NCBI RefSeq assembly: GCF_004027225.2
Contig: NC_044282.2
Span: forward strand, 59,327,225-59,391,224
Length of the DNA: 64,000 nucleotides
DNA from: Strigops habroptila
Lineage: Eukaryota; Chordata; Aves; Psittaciformes; Psittacidae
Direction: 5' to 3'
A program made the translations under genes and the position numbers. The notes under the pieces were generated by a model. That model was not told the DNA's origin. It was given only the letters and a program-made list of their open reading frames with translations, and did not search any database. Each line of letters starts with the position of its first letter. Position 1 is the stretch's first letter. This document shows, in pieces, positions 42,101 to 55,551 of this stretch.

Positions 42101-42929
42101 TGACATATTTTTTAATTTTGCTCTCAGTGGCTCACAAGGAACAGGAGCTCAGGCACAGAGGCCTCTGAAAGAAGAGATCTGAATTTAATAAAGCTGTCTG
42201 GAGGGGGAGGAGGCAGAGAAAAGAAGATCATGGAGATAAGAGAGGCAAAGATAGGAAGAGAGGAAAAGAAAGACTGTTATAGCTGACTGGTGATGGCTGT
42301 GCCATTTCAGACTCAAGCGGGCAGAAGTGAAATATTTGTTAAAGAGGTGGGACACCAGTTCATTATGAAAATAATAAGAAAATAAAAATAATATTTTATG
42401 CTTAGAACATATACTTCCATGCCACTGTAATGATGATAGGCAAGAGGCGAGGAAAGACAAGGATAACGGCAAGGTGCTGCAAGGCAATTAATATAGCTGC
42501 TTGATTTCATTGCAATTTGGGGGGATATTGGAGTGACACTTTTAACTCAGTACAGCTACACGTACACCTACATAAGCAGAATTAGGCCTCTACTTAGAAA
42601 AATAACCTCTTTCAAGATAACAATATATTCCACATATTAGCAAAATGAGAGGGTCTGTTTCATTCGTCACTTCTGCAACCATTCTCCCATTTCTGCTTGG
42701 AGAATAAAAGTTAATTGAGGGTCAACAGGGAGGAGGAGGCTCATCTAATTACCACTGACACTGGCAGCCATCTCCACCAAGAAATTAGGTTGTCTTCTTT
42801 ATAGAGAGAAAATGCACTGCCAGGGTGCCCATCTAAGGATGTTTTTTTCTTTTATTTTCTATAAGATTCTGGGTTTTTTAGAAAAAAAAAAACCCAAAAA
42901 GACACCAGAGGGAAAATAAATGCAGATAT

Positions 42930-43210
42930 GTTTTTAATGAATACATTTCATTTTCAGAACATGGTGGGCACTTCAGTGCCGGGTGCTGGAACTGCAAGGG
43001 GAATTCATCTAATCAGTCCTCCGTGTCCCCACTTCATTGACATAATGTGGTCCTGCCAATTAAAGCACTGGAATCATAGCTCTGCATTTTCCTTCTCTTT
43101 CATACTAAAATTATTGATGTGCTTCGTACAATGTGTAATTGCCATTATTGTACATGTGCCTAGAGCATGTGCAGAGCTGAAATTGAAATAAATAAGCAAA
43201 CAAAAATCAT
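42930..43210. promoter_or_regulatory. Candidate conserved noncoding element
   Basis: Unique block with AATTCATCTAATCAGTCCTC, CCAATTAAAGCACTGG and GTGTAATTGCCATTATTG motifs, typical of homeodomain-bound enhancers. The 87-codon frame on the plus strand has no recognisable domain. Inference only. Confidence 0.33.
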
Positions 43211-45785
43211 ACAATAGGAAGTCTCTGATGGTGTGGTGGGGGTTGGTGCCATGGCATCATAAGCTGAAAACAGGATTTGATACTGTTGTGACTGGTTTTG
43301 ATAGAGTGAGATTCAATAAGACTAGAAGAAAGGCTGCTGCGATGCCCTGGTCTGACCTCTTCTTTTTATATAGCACAGACCCTCAGTAAACACCTAAATC
43401 AAAGTACCTCTTTCACCATCCTGGGTCCAAGCCTCACCACCCAGAGGCTTTACAGAGCAGTCCTGATTTACATCACCTGAGGATCTTGGCCAGTATCATA
43501 TATTTTCTTTTGCTCTCTCTTTCTGTCTCTCTCATACATACGGAGTAGATTTGTTCTTTACATTTAATATATGCAAGTGAGGCACAGAATACATTTCACT
43601 AACACCAATTAGATATGCACTAATTTCTTCTCTGTGAAATAGCAGTAAGTAATCAGAATTTTGATCACAACTCAGTTGGCAATTCTAATTGCACTTGCCA
43701 TTTCCACAGCAAATATAGAATCATTATCTTTTTCGCCTAGTCCTTTCTTCCTAATCATTCAGGGTGCTAGAAGCAAAACATTTCCAAGAACTAGATATTG
43801 TCTCTATCAGCCAGCAGCCATAATACCTTTGGACTGAGGGTTAGTGGGTTCAGTCCATGGCTGTGTTTTATTTCAAGCTTCATCATAATTTTAAAGTGAA
43901 TAGCTAGTGGCAAGCTGGCTCCTTGCCTGGAGGAGGGAGGATTCTGCCTCATAAAATTATGAGAAAGGATAAAAGCTAGCATCTCACTCCATTAAAAACC
44001 TTCTGGGAGAATACTAAAGATGCCTGACCTTTGCACAAGCATCCAGCAGCCATCTAAGGGATGTATGGATGTTGATCAGATCTGTATCATCAAACCCCGC
44101 ACCTCATCTCTGTGGCACCACAACCACATTTTAACTCCAGGCATTACCAGCCATCTTGGTAGTGAATAGGATAATCAAGAGAGATCAGTAGCCCATGTTT
44201 GACTGAAACAGTGTTTACATGACCATTTAGTGATCATTCTGCTGATCCATGCAAACTGACAGTGCTGGTCTGGAGCAAGAATGGCTTAAAATCAGCTGCC
44301 TGGAAAGTGTTATGGACAAGGGTCTGTGGAGACAGGACTCCCCTTTACTGTGCTTTGAAAAGGTGACAGTGAGATACTCCTCAGATGGCTTAGAGTTGAA
44401 AGAGAGCAGGAAGAGGAAGGGAGATTTGCCATTTAGAAACTGAGCCCTCTGGGGAGCTGAGGGTGTACCTACACCAGGTCCAGCCTTCCAATCCAGAGTG
44501 GCACTTCACCTTCTCATGCTATTGGAAGAAAGGTTTCCAAGGACCTGATAGCTACAATCTGGTTGAATAATCAGATTCTTCATATAACTCAAGCCCAGAT
44601 GGTTACTATTTTCCAGGTAATCTGAAACCATATGCAGTAAGTTTGGGAATAAACACCAAACTGAGCTATCAAATCTGTCCACTTAATAACTAGTGAAAAG
44701 ACATTTACAAGTGATAAGATGCTCTACTTTATGTAAGAAATCTCTGCACGGAATATGTTGTGAACCTGAATAGCTCTAGTTCTACCCTTACATACAATCT
44801 GAGCAAGTATCATCAATGAAGACTACTATTTTAAAGACTTTTCAAGCATCTCCTGTACTCCCAAGTCTGCCTCTTCCTTGCCCTAACCAACAGAAATCAG
44901 TATAAGAACAGGAAGGCATCACTCAGCTCTTTGTTTTGTTTTGTTTTATTTTTGGTTAGTGCTCTCACTTTTAGTCCATATCATCTGAGAGCTCAATAGC
45001 AAGGATTTGAGGGGAACTGCAACCTTTCAGACTCCTATTCGCAGACACCAAACCTCTCCCATTAGGAATGGAGAATTACTCTCAACATCAGCGATGCTGA
45101 TGGGGACTGAAGAGGGACAAAACATCTCAGAACCTAGCTATGAATATTACAGCCAGGAACAACAATGTCTGAGATTTTTGGTGGGTTAGATTTCTTTCTT
45201 TCATTGAAGACAGAAAAATACAAACAGAATAAATGTCTGAACTGCCACAGAGACATTTCTTCATATGAGGTCAGGGTAGGGATGGCATGTTAAGCATGCT
45301 GCCCATGCTGGAAACTCTCAGAAGCGTTAACCACACATTTTCCAGCCTCACCCCTACCTTCTATGACACAGTGGGACACAAATGCTCTCCATCAGCCTTA
45401 AAAAGAGGTACAATGAGGCTGTGCCTACACTTATGAAGCCTTATGCCTTAGCCCTATCAGTACACATATTTTACATTCCTAGAACAATGCTTGGCATGGG
45501 TTTTTTTGTCTAGGTCAACTAATACTGACTGAAACAGTGTCTAGATGCTGTGTGAGGGTTAGGATGATTTGTGACCATCCCAGTTTGGATGAAACCAGTC
45601 TGGTCTGGAGGATAAGGGATGTTAATAATCACGCATGTGGCCACACGAGGAGTGGGCTCCAGGGCCATAAAACTGGCTCCGGTTCTTTGCAATTTACCAG
45701 CACAAAGGTAGTTAGAAGGTTTGAGATCTTTGCAGCAGCATTGTGCAGAGCAGTATGACCATGCTCCCCACTGTTCTTATGAGAC

Positions 45786-46055
45786 ATAGAATCATAGAAT
45801 CATAGAATGGTTTGGGTAGGAAGGGCCTTTAAAGACCATCCTATTCCATCCTCCTTGCCATGGGACCTTCCACTAGACCAGGTTGCTCCAGGCTCTGTCC
45901 AACCTGGCCTTGAACACTGCCAGGGATGGGGCAGCCGCAGCTTCTCTGGGCAACCTGTACCAGTGCCTCACCACCCTCACAGGGAAGAATTTCTTCCACC
46001 AGGAAGAATCTCTTCCCAGTATCTAATCTAATTCTACGCTCTTTCACATATCCCA
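45786..46055 (-). mobile_element. CR1 LINE 3' fragment with octamer tail
   Basis: It begins with three ATAGAATC-type units, then GGTTTGGGTAGGAAGGGCC and the usual CCAACCTGGCCTTGAACAC region. The sequence GAAGAATTTCTTCCACCAG is followed by GAAGAATCTCTTCCCAG, a small internal duplication within the element. The element is 5' truncated. Confidence 0.92.
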
Positions 46056-46206
46056 CTTCACGCAGGTCAGGAACATGGGAGGCACTGGTAACGTTAAAAA
46101 TTAGGTAGCCACCAGCAGGTTTTTCCTAAACAACTATCCACACTCCTATGGAGTTAACAATGACTGTGCTATCTAAACATATCAGACAGAACTTAAAAAG
46201 GTAGAA

Positions 46207-46260
46207 AAGAAAAAAACAAAACAAAACAAAACAAACACAAAAAACCTAACAAAAAAAACC
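46207..46260 (+). repeat. (AAAAC)n low-complexity run
   Basis: Repeated AAAAC units (four or more), then ACAAAAAACC and AAAAAAAACCCCC. Confidence 0.85.
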
Positions 46261-49200
46261 CCCACAACATAAGCTGCAAAAGAGAAAAGATGCCTTTTAA
46301 TTGACTATAATCAAGTTGCTTAATCAACTCAGAGTAGGAAAAATACCCCAAACTAACCAGCAGCTCTTGGAATCTGAGCATCTTTGAAGACAAAGAAAAC
46401 TGACACAGTACAGATTTATGAAGACAGCATATCATGTCCCAGATCAGCTACAGCAGCCAAAAGAAAAATAAGAGTTTTAAAACCAGAGGCAGTGGGATGC
46501 AATCAGACTAGTACAAAAATCATTGACTTCAGCACAGATATATAAGTAATAGATGGTCCTGAAGAGACATTCTGGCTACATCTTCACGACTAAATTAAAT
46601 GTGCCCAGGAGTATTCCCAGACATCAAGGCCAACTGACATGGTCTGGCTGCATCCATCTATTAAACTATCTCAGCTTCCAAAACCAGGATGGATTCATCC
46701 AACGGACCAACTGGGAATGTTCCTTGGCACACATTAACTCCCAAACTGCACCCAAGAATTGTTTGGGAGAGCATTAATTGGCCCAGAACAAAAGCATGCC
46801 AGGGGCTGTTGTAACTATTTTTGCAGAGCAGAGGATTGTGTTTCCATGTCTGTGGCCTGGCACCACTTTATTTATTCTAGCATGGGCATAACACCTATCC
46901 ACATTAACATCTGTCCCTGGGGAGTGCTGCCATGACCACAAATTTACCTGTGAAATTTAACAGAAGGCACAGGCCATGTAAGTTAAAGAGGAATCTCGAG
47001 TCTAAGTAAATGAGCAGAGAAACCTGCAGCCAGTATTAATTCTGGGCGCCTTTGAGAGAAGAGTTCACAACCAGAGGCAAAGATCAAGCAGACATTGTTT
47101 GAAATATTTGGTCTTCTGGCATTGTTGGAGGTTGCTGATTTTTTTTCACACTGGGATAATTTTAATTTGTTATGTAGTTGTTGCAAACAAACTATTACCG
47201 TTCACTTAGCAGTTTACAAAGCTGAAGCTGACATTTTCTTGCACTAGAAAAATACTTTAAGTAGAGAAAAGCAATTCAAGGTGATTATTAAAACTGTTAT
47301 TAGTAAGGCAGGAAACAAAATTGAGTGGACGAGAAAGAAGGGGCCATCTTGTCACCTCCTAGTTGTTATCTTGCTGCTGGAAATGAGCAATACATTGACA
47401 GCAGCTGAAAAGAGACAAGCTTACCCACTGCACCTTGATTAATACAGGGAGGATGGATTTAGGAGGATTGGAGTTACCACAGGAGCAAACCTGGAGTAAT
47501 TTCCTGTCTCTACTCAGCTAGAGTCTCTCTGGGTTGATGCAGCTGGACTCAGCTCTGATCTTCAATAGTCAGTTGTAATCTTTGAGCTCCATGAGGTTAA
47601 GGTCTCATGTAAGTGTGGGAAATACTCTAATGCATGGTGACGTCAAACAAGCCCCCTCCTCAACTCATCATGCATGAGCATCCCTCTAATCAAGATTCTC
47701 TGGGAAACAGGGGGTGAAACGTGTGCGCATAAAGCCTCACAAAACCAAACTAGCAGTGGAAATCCTTACAGGCATGTTGAGTAAACACAGGAGCAAGAGT
47801 CAGATGAGGTGAGGAGTGACTACAACCCAGGACTCCGCTACCAGTGGTTTTTGGAGAGAACAATCCATTGTTTGTCCTTGCCTTGGATGAGAATTATGAA
47901 CCTCAGCAAAACATCTTGCTGTTTCTTTTAACCATATGGCATAGTGTGCACAGAAAAATTTGCTATGAGCACAGGCTCAGAGACAGTCTGAGCTGATCCA
48001 CAGCAGACACCAATGCCAGGAGGAATCAGAAGACTGGCTGGAGCTGTTTGTGAATGCACCCACAAAGAGCAAGAACAAGATCATGAGGTCAGCCCTTTTG
48101 GTAGGACCCCAAGCATGCCCAGTGTCATGAACACTACCTCAGCCAACATAGGTCTGTGCACAAGCACACAAGGGACAGGAACACATCTCTCAGCCAAGAT
48201 GGACACAGAGATGATGAAAGAAACAGACATTGCTGCCCAGCCTGAGATCTGCCCCTTCAAGGACCAGGGACACGTCTTGGCCATGTGTTTCAATCTCCCT
48301 TCCTCTTTATATGTTCCACTGGTGGCTATTTTGCTGCTGTACATAGGAGTCCATTGCACATCCACAACTGAGAAGACTGAAATTATTGTGGCCTCTCATT
48401 TGAGACTTCTTTTGAATCTTCTGCCTGCTTTGTTTCATGGTGCTCATGGGCCTGCTTTTTGAGGGATGGTCACCTACATCAGGCTGATCAGGTTATTACC
48501 AGTTTCCAAGTGATCTGGGGCAATACTTACACCTGAAAAGTGAGTGGAGGGCTGAGCTGATGCTTCATAGCCTGAAGACATAGGGAAATGCAGGGGCATA
48601 GCCAGCATTAGACTGGGTGACTCCTGAATGCGGTGCTGTTACAAATAGCACTTTGCCTGGAGGCCCATCCAGTTGAATTAGGGAAAAAAAGAAGCCTTAA
48701 TTAACTTAAGAGAGGGCTGATGCAGGGCAATGTGACCTTTTCTCTATGTCACATGCCACACGGATTTTAGCCTCCTGCTGATGCTTTGTCACCGCTAGTC
48801 CTTGTTTTTTAGATCACTGGATTGCAGAGGGCTGATGGTGACCAAAGGGATTGCGGCAGTAGAAGAAAAGAAAGAGATGGTTTGACTATTTCAGCGGTCT
48901 GTACACCAAAGACAGCAGAATCCCATCATGCCTCTACCATCTGTTACCTTGGAACGAAAACATATATATATATGTATGCACACTTCAAATATTACAGAGA
49001 TACAATAACTCATGTACATTCAGTTAACATACACACTTTGAGTAGTTTTGGCAATATTTCACAGAAAAATGGTATCGGTTTACAAAATGGAAAATGGAAT
49101 TATTTGATGCTGCTGAACTTCTACATAGATGCGATAGCAACAGAAGGAGCTTTCTGCATTTTCCACCAATCAACTCAATGCATTGATGCAATTGCACAAT

Positions 49201-49549
49201 CTACTTAAAATTCGTCATTGAGTTTGCCTGCCTCGGTGATGGGAGGGAAACTTTAGTTAACAGCCCCAGTGCAGGCTGATGAGAGTAAAAAGACATTGGG
49301 TGGATAAAAAAAAAGGCTTGCAGCGAACAAACTTCCACTCCCTTTGCCTGCAATACATATACATAGTCCCTGATACAGACGATTTCTTATCAGGAGTCTT
49401 GCAGATTCAGGAAGGCATAACTGAACTTGCATGCCTGTGAGGTTTCTCTCTCATATACCTAGGGTTAAGACAGATATATGGCTGGGACTGCTAGACTCTC
49501 TGTAGTTTGGAACAGGCTGAAAACCTGCTTCTTCAGCTGAGAGAAATCA

Positions 49550-50270
49550 ACCCCCTGCAAGGGCAATTTGTGCATCTTAGATATTTGTTCCAATGACTCA
49601 CTACCCTTTCGGTGAAAAATTTTTCTAGTATCCAATCTAAACCTCCCCTGGTGCAGCTTGAGGCCATTACCTCTTGTCCTATCACTTGTTACTTGGGAGA
49701 AGAGACTGAACCCCACTTCACTACAACCTCCTTTCAGGTGGTTGTAGAGCATGAAAAGGTCCCTCCCTGAGCCTTCTCTTCTCCAGACTAAACACCCCCA
49801 GTTCCCTCAGCCATTCCTCATAACACTTGTACTCCAGACCCTTCACCAGCTTCATTGCCCTTCTCTGGACATGCTCCAGCAACTCAATATCTCTCTTGTA
49901 GTGGGGGCCCAGAACTGAACACAGTATTCGAGGTGAGGCCTCACCAGTGCCGAGTACACGGGGATTATTACTTTCCTATATTGGCACACTATTTCTGATA
50001 CAGGCCAGGATGCTGTTGGCCTTCTTGGCTGCCTGGGCACACTATTGGTTCATGTAGCTATGTAGCTTTGCATGGTGGTGTTGTGGCCCAACTGCAGGAC
50101 CCAGCATTTTGCCTTGTTGAACCTCATACAATTGGCCACAGCCCATCAATCCAGCCTGTCCAAATTCCTCTGAAGAGCCTTCCTACCGTCAGGCAGATCC
50201 ACACTCATGCCAAGCTTGTCATCTGCAAATGTACTGAGGGTGCACAGGATATATCTTCTTAGCGTACCAC
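49550..50270 (-). mobile_element. CR1 LINE fragment lacking its 3' tail
   Basis: The minus strand gives CR1 ORF2 pieces: [28 protein letters not shown] and, in another frame, [20 protein letters not shown] (49852-50040). The octamer tail and adjacent 3' UTR are not seen at the low-coordinate edge. Frameshifts and stops make it inactive. Confidence 0.88.
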
Positions 50271-53200
50271 ATGATCTTCCTCAAGACCTAACCCATAGCC
50301 CACACCAACAATAAATTGCAAATTACAGGCCTCAGAAACAAGGGAAAACCAACTTTCATAGCACATGTATGTGATGCTGTGATCCTCAATTTGCCTGAAA
50401 GGAGCGGGACACCTGGACTGGCTGTCCATGGGTGACTATAGGTATTTCTACACTGCCATAATCTGCCTGTGTGGTCTTTGTGAGGTTGAAGGGTGGATGG
50501 ATCTGGGAGCTCACCGAGCTCTGAGTTTCTCCACAGGTCCTTCTTTGAGAGCTGTGTCAACACAGACATTGAGTTCAGAAGGGCAGGGTTTCATTTCTGA
50601 ATTAGAGAATTTTTTTGACTGCGCTGTTGAGAAAGAAAATACAAGGAAAAAACGCTTCTCAAATTCCATTGGATAATATTGGCAAAGAAAGACATGTCAG
50701 TGTTATACCCACATATAGCTTATGTAGAGCAGAAACCTCAGAATGGCTTGAAAAATGCTTGTCCATGTTCCATGAAATCACTGTGGCTTAAACTATTGAA
50801 GGTTGTTTTTGAAACTTCTCTCAATTAAATCTATGCTTTTATCTCAGTGAAAACACTTCCTTCTTACTAAACAAACACAATGTGATCGTCAGTGTACCTC
50901 AGAAAATCCTCTTACATCTCTATCCCACAGTTTAGATTAGGGCTTTTATAACTTGACTTCAGAATTCAACCACAAGATCAGCTGTGTTTACCTCTGCCTG
51001 AGCCTTTGCAGTGCTAACGTATTACTTCTGTAATATGAAAAGCAAAGAAAAGGAATATAACATGTTCTTGCAGCAGCAAGTTAATTTTGATTTAACCTTC
51101 TAGTGCTTGACATTGTGGGCACTAACAATGCATAGGTAGGGTTGCGCCCTTTCCATGCCAAGATGGACCCTACTGGACCTGTTAACCATGAAACAGCTAA
51201 CCTGTAAAGGGAGTCTGAAGCTGAATTATGAGAATTTTCACCCTGAGAGCACTGCAAGACCAGACCAGTCACAGTAAGGTTTTTGTCTCTGCCATGGACT
51301 TGCTCGAAACCCACAAACCTGGTTGTGCCTCACTTCCCCTCCCACCCTTTGTTTTACCCATTCAGGGCTGTAAAGTCTTTGCAAAAGAGTAATCTCTGAC
51401 TGTATGATGGTGCCTAGGATTTCCAGTCCCATTTGCTACAGTACGATAGCTCTTAACTGCAAATGCACAGAGACTGAGGCACTGCTGGTGATAGTAAGAT
51501 AAAGAGGAGTTGCATGCTAGACATTTGTTCTTGCAGTTCAAGCAATCCAGCATTAAGATTGTTCATCTGGTAGTACAATCCACTTTTATTTCTCACTTCA
51601 AAGTTTCTTTTTCTCCTAGACTCTCCATCATACTTCCACTAATATGTTCAACCACTCAGACACATCTAACTTGTAGGAGGTCTCTTTACAGAGAAAACTC
51701 TCAGACACAATGGTGACTACAGAAATGTCATGGGCTAAACCAGAACTGTTTATTGACTTTTGATCTTAGGCCTCATCTTTTTCCTTTGTAGATCCCAGAC
51801 ACCTTCCCCAGACACTCCAAGTCAGAGACTGAGATTTCCAGAGACACACAAGGAATTGGGTGTCTGGTGTCCAACTCCTAACAAAGTTATTTAAGATTTA
51901 AACATATCCTTTCCCAGGGAACATTCATACAGTCTTTTGCCAGCAGATCCAAGGTCACCCTGATTTCACTTCTAGATGACCACAACTGAAGCAACTGAGC
52001 TTAGCCTGGCACAAAGTCCTAGTGAATAGGTCACATTGAGGTAAAGTCATGAAATAGCCAAGACCTGTCTTAATGCTCACTGTATACTCGGAGCATGGGC
52101 AAAGCCACGACATGCACCTTGCAAAGGGTCACAATGACAACTTTGAGGAGGGATCTTGGTTGGCTTTGAGTTAGGCCTGTTGGGTTATTTTGGATTTTTT
52201 TATTTTTTCTCTTTCAAACTCTAGAAACTCCCAAAGAAAAGCACTGGAAAAAGGAGACTTTGCTTTTTGAAAGACCTTCAGCACATCTGCCTCCCACTGG
52301 AGCTATGAAAAAGGCAATATTATTTTCCTAAGCAGCCCCCAAACTGTGAATATAAAAGCATACAAATTCAACACCCACAAAAAAAGAGGAATAAGATAAT
52401 AACCCTGGACAATGAGAAAATTACACAAGTTCACTTTCCATGTCAGTATGCATTTCCCTTTAAGAATTTCCATTTCCCTTTAAGCAATTCTATTATTCAC
52501 ACATAGCATTTCTAATCATTCTTTCAAGTGTTTCTATGTAACTTATCAGGGTTTAATGAATGCCAGAATAAGCACTAGAGGGAAAATCCACATAACTGGA
52601 CAGTAACCCAAAGGTTTTAACAAGACCTCTACATTTTTCTTTTTTAATATAATCTTTATTCAAGCATTTTCTGCTTTGATCAGAAAGATGGCTTTTTTAT
52701 TGGTATTATTATTGACTTTTTCCCACCCACCCTCTTCCATAATCCACCATCCCATAACTTGTGAGCCCTCAAGGGTTGCAGCGAAGCATTATTAGTTGCA
52801 AAAAGCTTCTCTGAAAATATAATCTACAAGTAAAATTGGTCAAAGTAAACAAGTTAGTTAGCTTCTATACTGCCTTCTACTGAACCCATACGCAGTTTGC
52901 AGAGAGAACAGTTGAAAAAAAGCCCTGCAAACATCCAACAGTAATACATGAATATGTTAGAGAACAAGACTGACTTGTTTAGTCTGCCATACATAGTGTT
53001 ATTATTCAGTATTAATAATAATTCTTAAGAATGACCTTGTGCTCACAAGCTGTCAATCACGTAAATTCTGGGATGCCTTGTTACTGGAGGTTAGAATGGC
53101 TAAAAGAGTGGATGAGACAAGATACATCAACAAATAGCACAGGAATTGGATCTACTTTCAGGTCAAACTGTCCTTGAATGGCTGCTTTGGAAGACGTGGG

Positions 53201-53464
53201 TAAGAGAAAAAAATGCCCCATCCCTGGAAGGTCAGGTTGAGCCCTAGAAAGGCAAAGGAGAAAGCAGGCGTCCCTAACTGCACAATGATGCAAACTAGCC
53301 ACCTGAAGCAGACTGCACAGAGAGCTGGACAAAGTAGTTTCTCTAAAGCTGACTTGGATGTCTTACACTGTGGTTTTGAACAGCAAGGGAGATATCGCAT
53401 AATTTTCCTGCACTTAAAAAATTAATTTTATTGGTTCTACTTACATTTCTAATAATTTATAATA

Positions 53465-53545
53465 ACTCGTAGAACTTAGAGTCAGAAGGCTGGAAAAGAC
53501 CTCAACAAGTGACACAGCCTATTCCTCTGCCCCACAGCAAGCTAT
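53465..53545 (-). mobile_element. Possible old CR1 3' fragment
   Basis: TCAGAAGGCTGGAAAAGACC and the following CTCAACAAG resemble a decayed CR1 3' end located just before the younger CR1 copy. It is short and diverged. Confidence 0.35.
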
Positions 53546-53634
53546 GCTCTGCTGGGTTTCATTCCTGACAGGTCTTGCTGCTGCTTTATTTCTCACTTCT
53601 CATCTCCCTCTCCAGAGATGGAAAGAAGGAAGTT

Positions 53635-54520
53635 AGAATCATAGAATCATAGAATCGTAAGGGTTGGAAAGGACCTTAAGATCATCTAGTTCCAACCCCC
53701 CCTGCCATGGGTAGGGACACCTTGCCCTAAACCACGTGGCTCAAGGCTCTGTCCAACCTGGCCTTGAACACCGCCAGGGATGGAGCATCCACAACCTCCC
53801 CGGACAACCCATTCCAGTGCTTCACCACCCTCACTGTAAAGAACTTCTTCCTTATATCTAATCTAAACTTCCTCTGTTTAAGTTTGAAGCCATTACCCCT
53901 TGTCCTACCACTACAGTCCCTAAGGAAGAGTCCCTCCCCAGCATCCTTGTAGACCCCCTTCAGATACTGGAAGGCTGCTATGAGGTCACCACGCAGCCTT
54001 CTCTTCTCCAGGCTGAACAGCCCCAACTCTCTCAGCCTGTCTTCATACGGGAGGTGCTCCAGCCCTCTTATCATCCTCGTGGCCCTCCTCTGGACTCGCT
54101 CCAACAGCTCCATGTCCTTTTTATGTTGAGGACACCAGAACTGTACGCAGTACTCCAAGTGGGGTCTCACAAGAGCAGAGTAGAGGGGCAGGATCACCTC
54201 CTTCGACCTGCTGGTCACGCTTCTTTTGATGCAGCCCAGGATGCAGTTGGCTTTCTGGGCTGCAAGCGCACACTGCCGGCTCATGTTAAGCTTCTCGTCA
54301 ACCAACAGCCCCAAGTCCTTTTCTGCAGGGCTGCTCTGAATCTCTTCTCTGCCCAGCCTGTAGCAGTGCCTGGGGTTGCCCCGACCCAGGTATAGGACCT
54401 TGCACTTGGCTTGGTTAAACTTCATAAGGTTGGCATCGGCCCACCTCACAAGCGTGTCAAGGTCCCTCTGGATGGCGTTGTGCCCATCTCCTAAGGCAAA
54501 GAGACCAGAGACATTACAGC
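53635..54520 (-). mobile_element. CR1 LINE, young 5'-truncated copy with open ORF2 end
   Basis: From the octamer tail (AGAATCATAGAATCATAGAA) a minus-strand frame of 278 codons is open across 54563-53727. It encodes the C-terminal part of CR1 ORF2: [52 protein letters not shown] and [16 protein letters not shown]. These are the reverse transcriptase thumb and downstream region; the catalytic core is missing, so it cannot move itself. The open frame and intact tail suggest a fairly recent insertion. The 5' boundary near 54490-54560 is uncertain. Confidence 0.95.
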
Positions 54521-54859
54521 CCAGCCCAGCTCCAATATGAGGTCTGCTTTTAACTGTGGTCACTCCTCAGAGTGATTTGTCACAAGGTGCACCAAATCGG
54601 TATTAGAGGTCCAAGAAGAGCCAAGAACTCTCCCCAGGTATTAGGGAAATTATTTTTACTAAGTATCTTCTCCAACTGAATATTTATCCAGTAGAGCTGT
54701 ACCCTTTGCTTCTTTCACATTTATTTTAGTACCACTTTGAACCCATTTGGCACCTTTGATCAGCTAGTGCTACAATCTCCTAGGGGAAAAAAATAGTGTT
54801 CTTGCAATATGGTCCTTATAGGGATGAAAATTCATTTTCAGTCCAGTAACTGTTGCATC

Positions 54860-55140
54860 CTTAGTGAGCATGGGAAAAAAAACAGTAAGGTGGCAGACTT
54901 ACTCTAGTTTTGCAATGTGTTTATTAATTTCAGAGAAAACACCGCAGGAACAAAGTTTATTAGTGGGTAAGAGGATGTTTCAGGAACAGAGCCCAACTGA
55001 AAATAATCAGCTCCCTTTAATTAATTGCATACAGTTTTATTGCATAACTGGTGGTTTTAAATGTTGGCCAATTAGCTTGTCAAACACCGAAGCTAAATTC
55101 TCTATTGGTCTCTCAAGTAAGGTCTATGCCAAAGTTTAAT
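54860..55140. promoter_or_regulatory. Candidate conserved noncoding element
   Basis: Unique block with GTTTATTAATTTCAG, CTTTAATTAATTGCATACAG and TTGGCCAATTAGC, plus two retained CpGs. It lies between the young CR1 and an orphan CR1 tail. Inference only. Confidence 0.3.
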
Positions 55141-55551
55141 TCAACTTGCCTTATCCAAGCAACCAGAAAATAGGGAATCTTGAAACTGAAATTGGTGTGC
55201 AGTTACCCAGAACTGTAAAAAAGAATAGAAAAGACAAAGGAAAAAACCAGGGACACAGAATTCCCGAGCAGGACCAACATCTGACTTGGGTCTATGACAC
55301 CCATTCTGGGGTAGATTACAGTTAAAAGTTTACCTTGTCTTGGAAAACTGTTTTCTTAGACAGGTTGAGGTACTGCTGCTAATTTAACATGCCTACAACA
55401 TAGAAGAAAAAAGGAAAAAACCCCACCAACAACACACCTTTTATTTGAAAATAAAAGGTGTTCCAGAACACCGTATGATGCTTCAGCATGACAGCTGCCT
55501 CACTAGCTGTGTGTCACTTTTCCCAGCAACTGGAGAATGCAGGATGATTTT

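Noticed and set aside
46948..47001. Splice-bounded minus-strand segment as the upstream PKHD1 exon
   Set aside because: Its open frame ends in phase 1, but the exon at 39088-39166 begins in phase 0.
48013..48462. 149-codon plus-strand frame
   Set aside because: No recognisable family, no splice context; within the range expected by chance in 64 kb of six-frame sequence.
50992..51027. Minus-strand segment with an excellent acceptor (CATATTACAG) and a donor
   Set aside because: The frame that would end in phase 0 contains TAA at once; the open frame ends in phase 2.
53727..54563. 278-codon minus-strand frame as a host gene
   Set aside because: It is the end of CR1 ORF2 with the characteristic [11 protein letters not shown] and [12 protein letters not shown] motifs and a CR1 tail.
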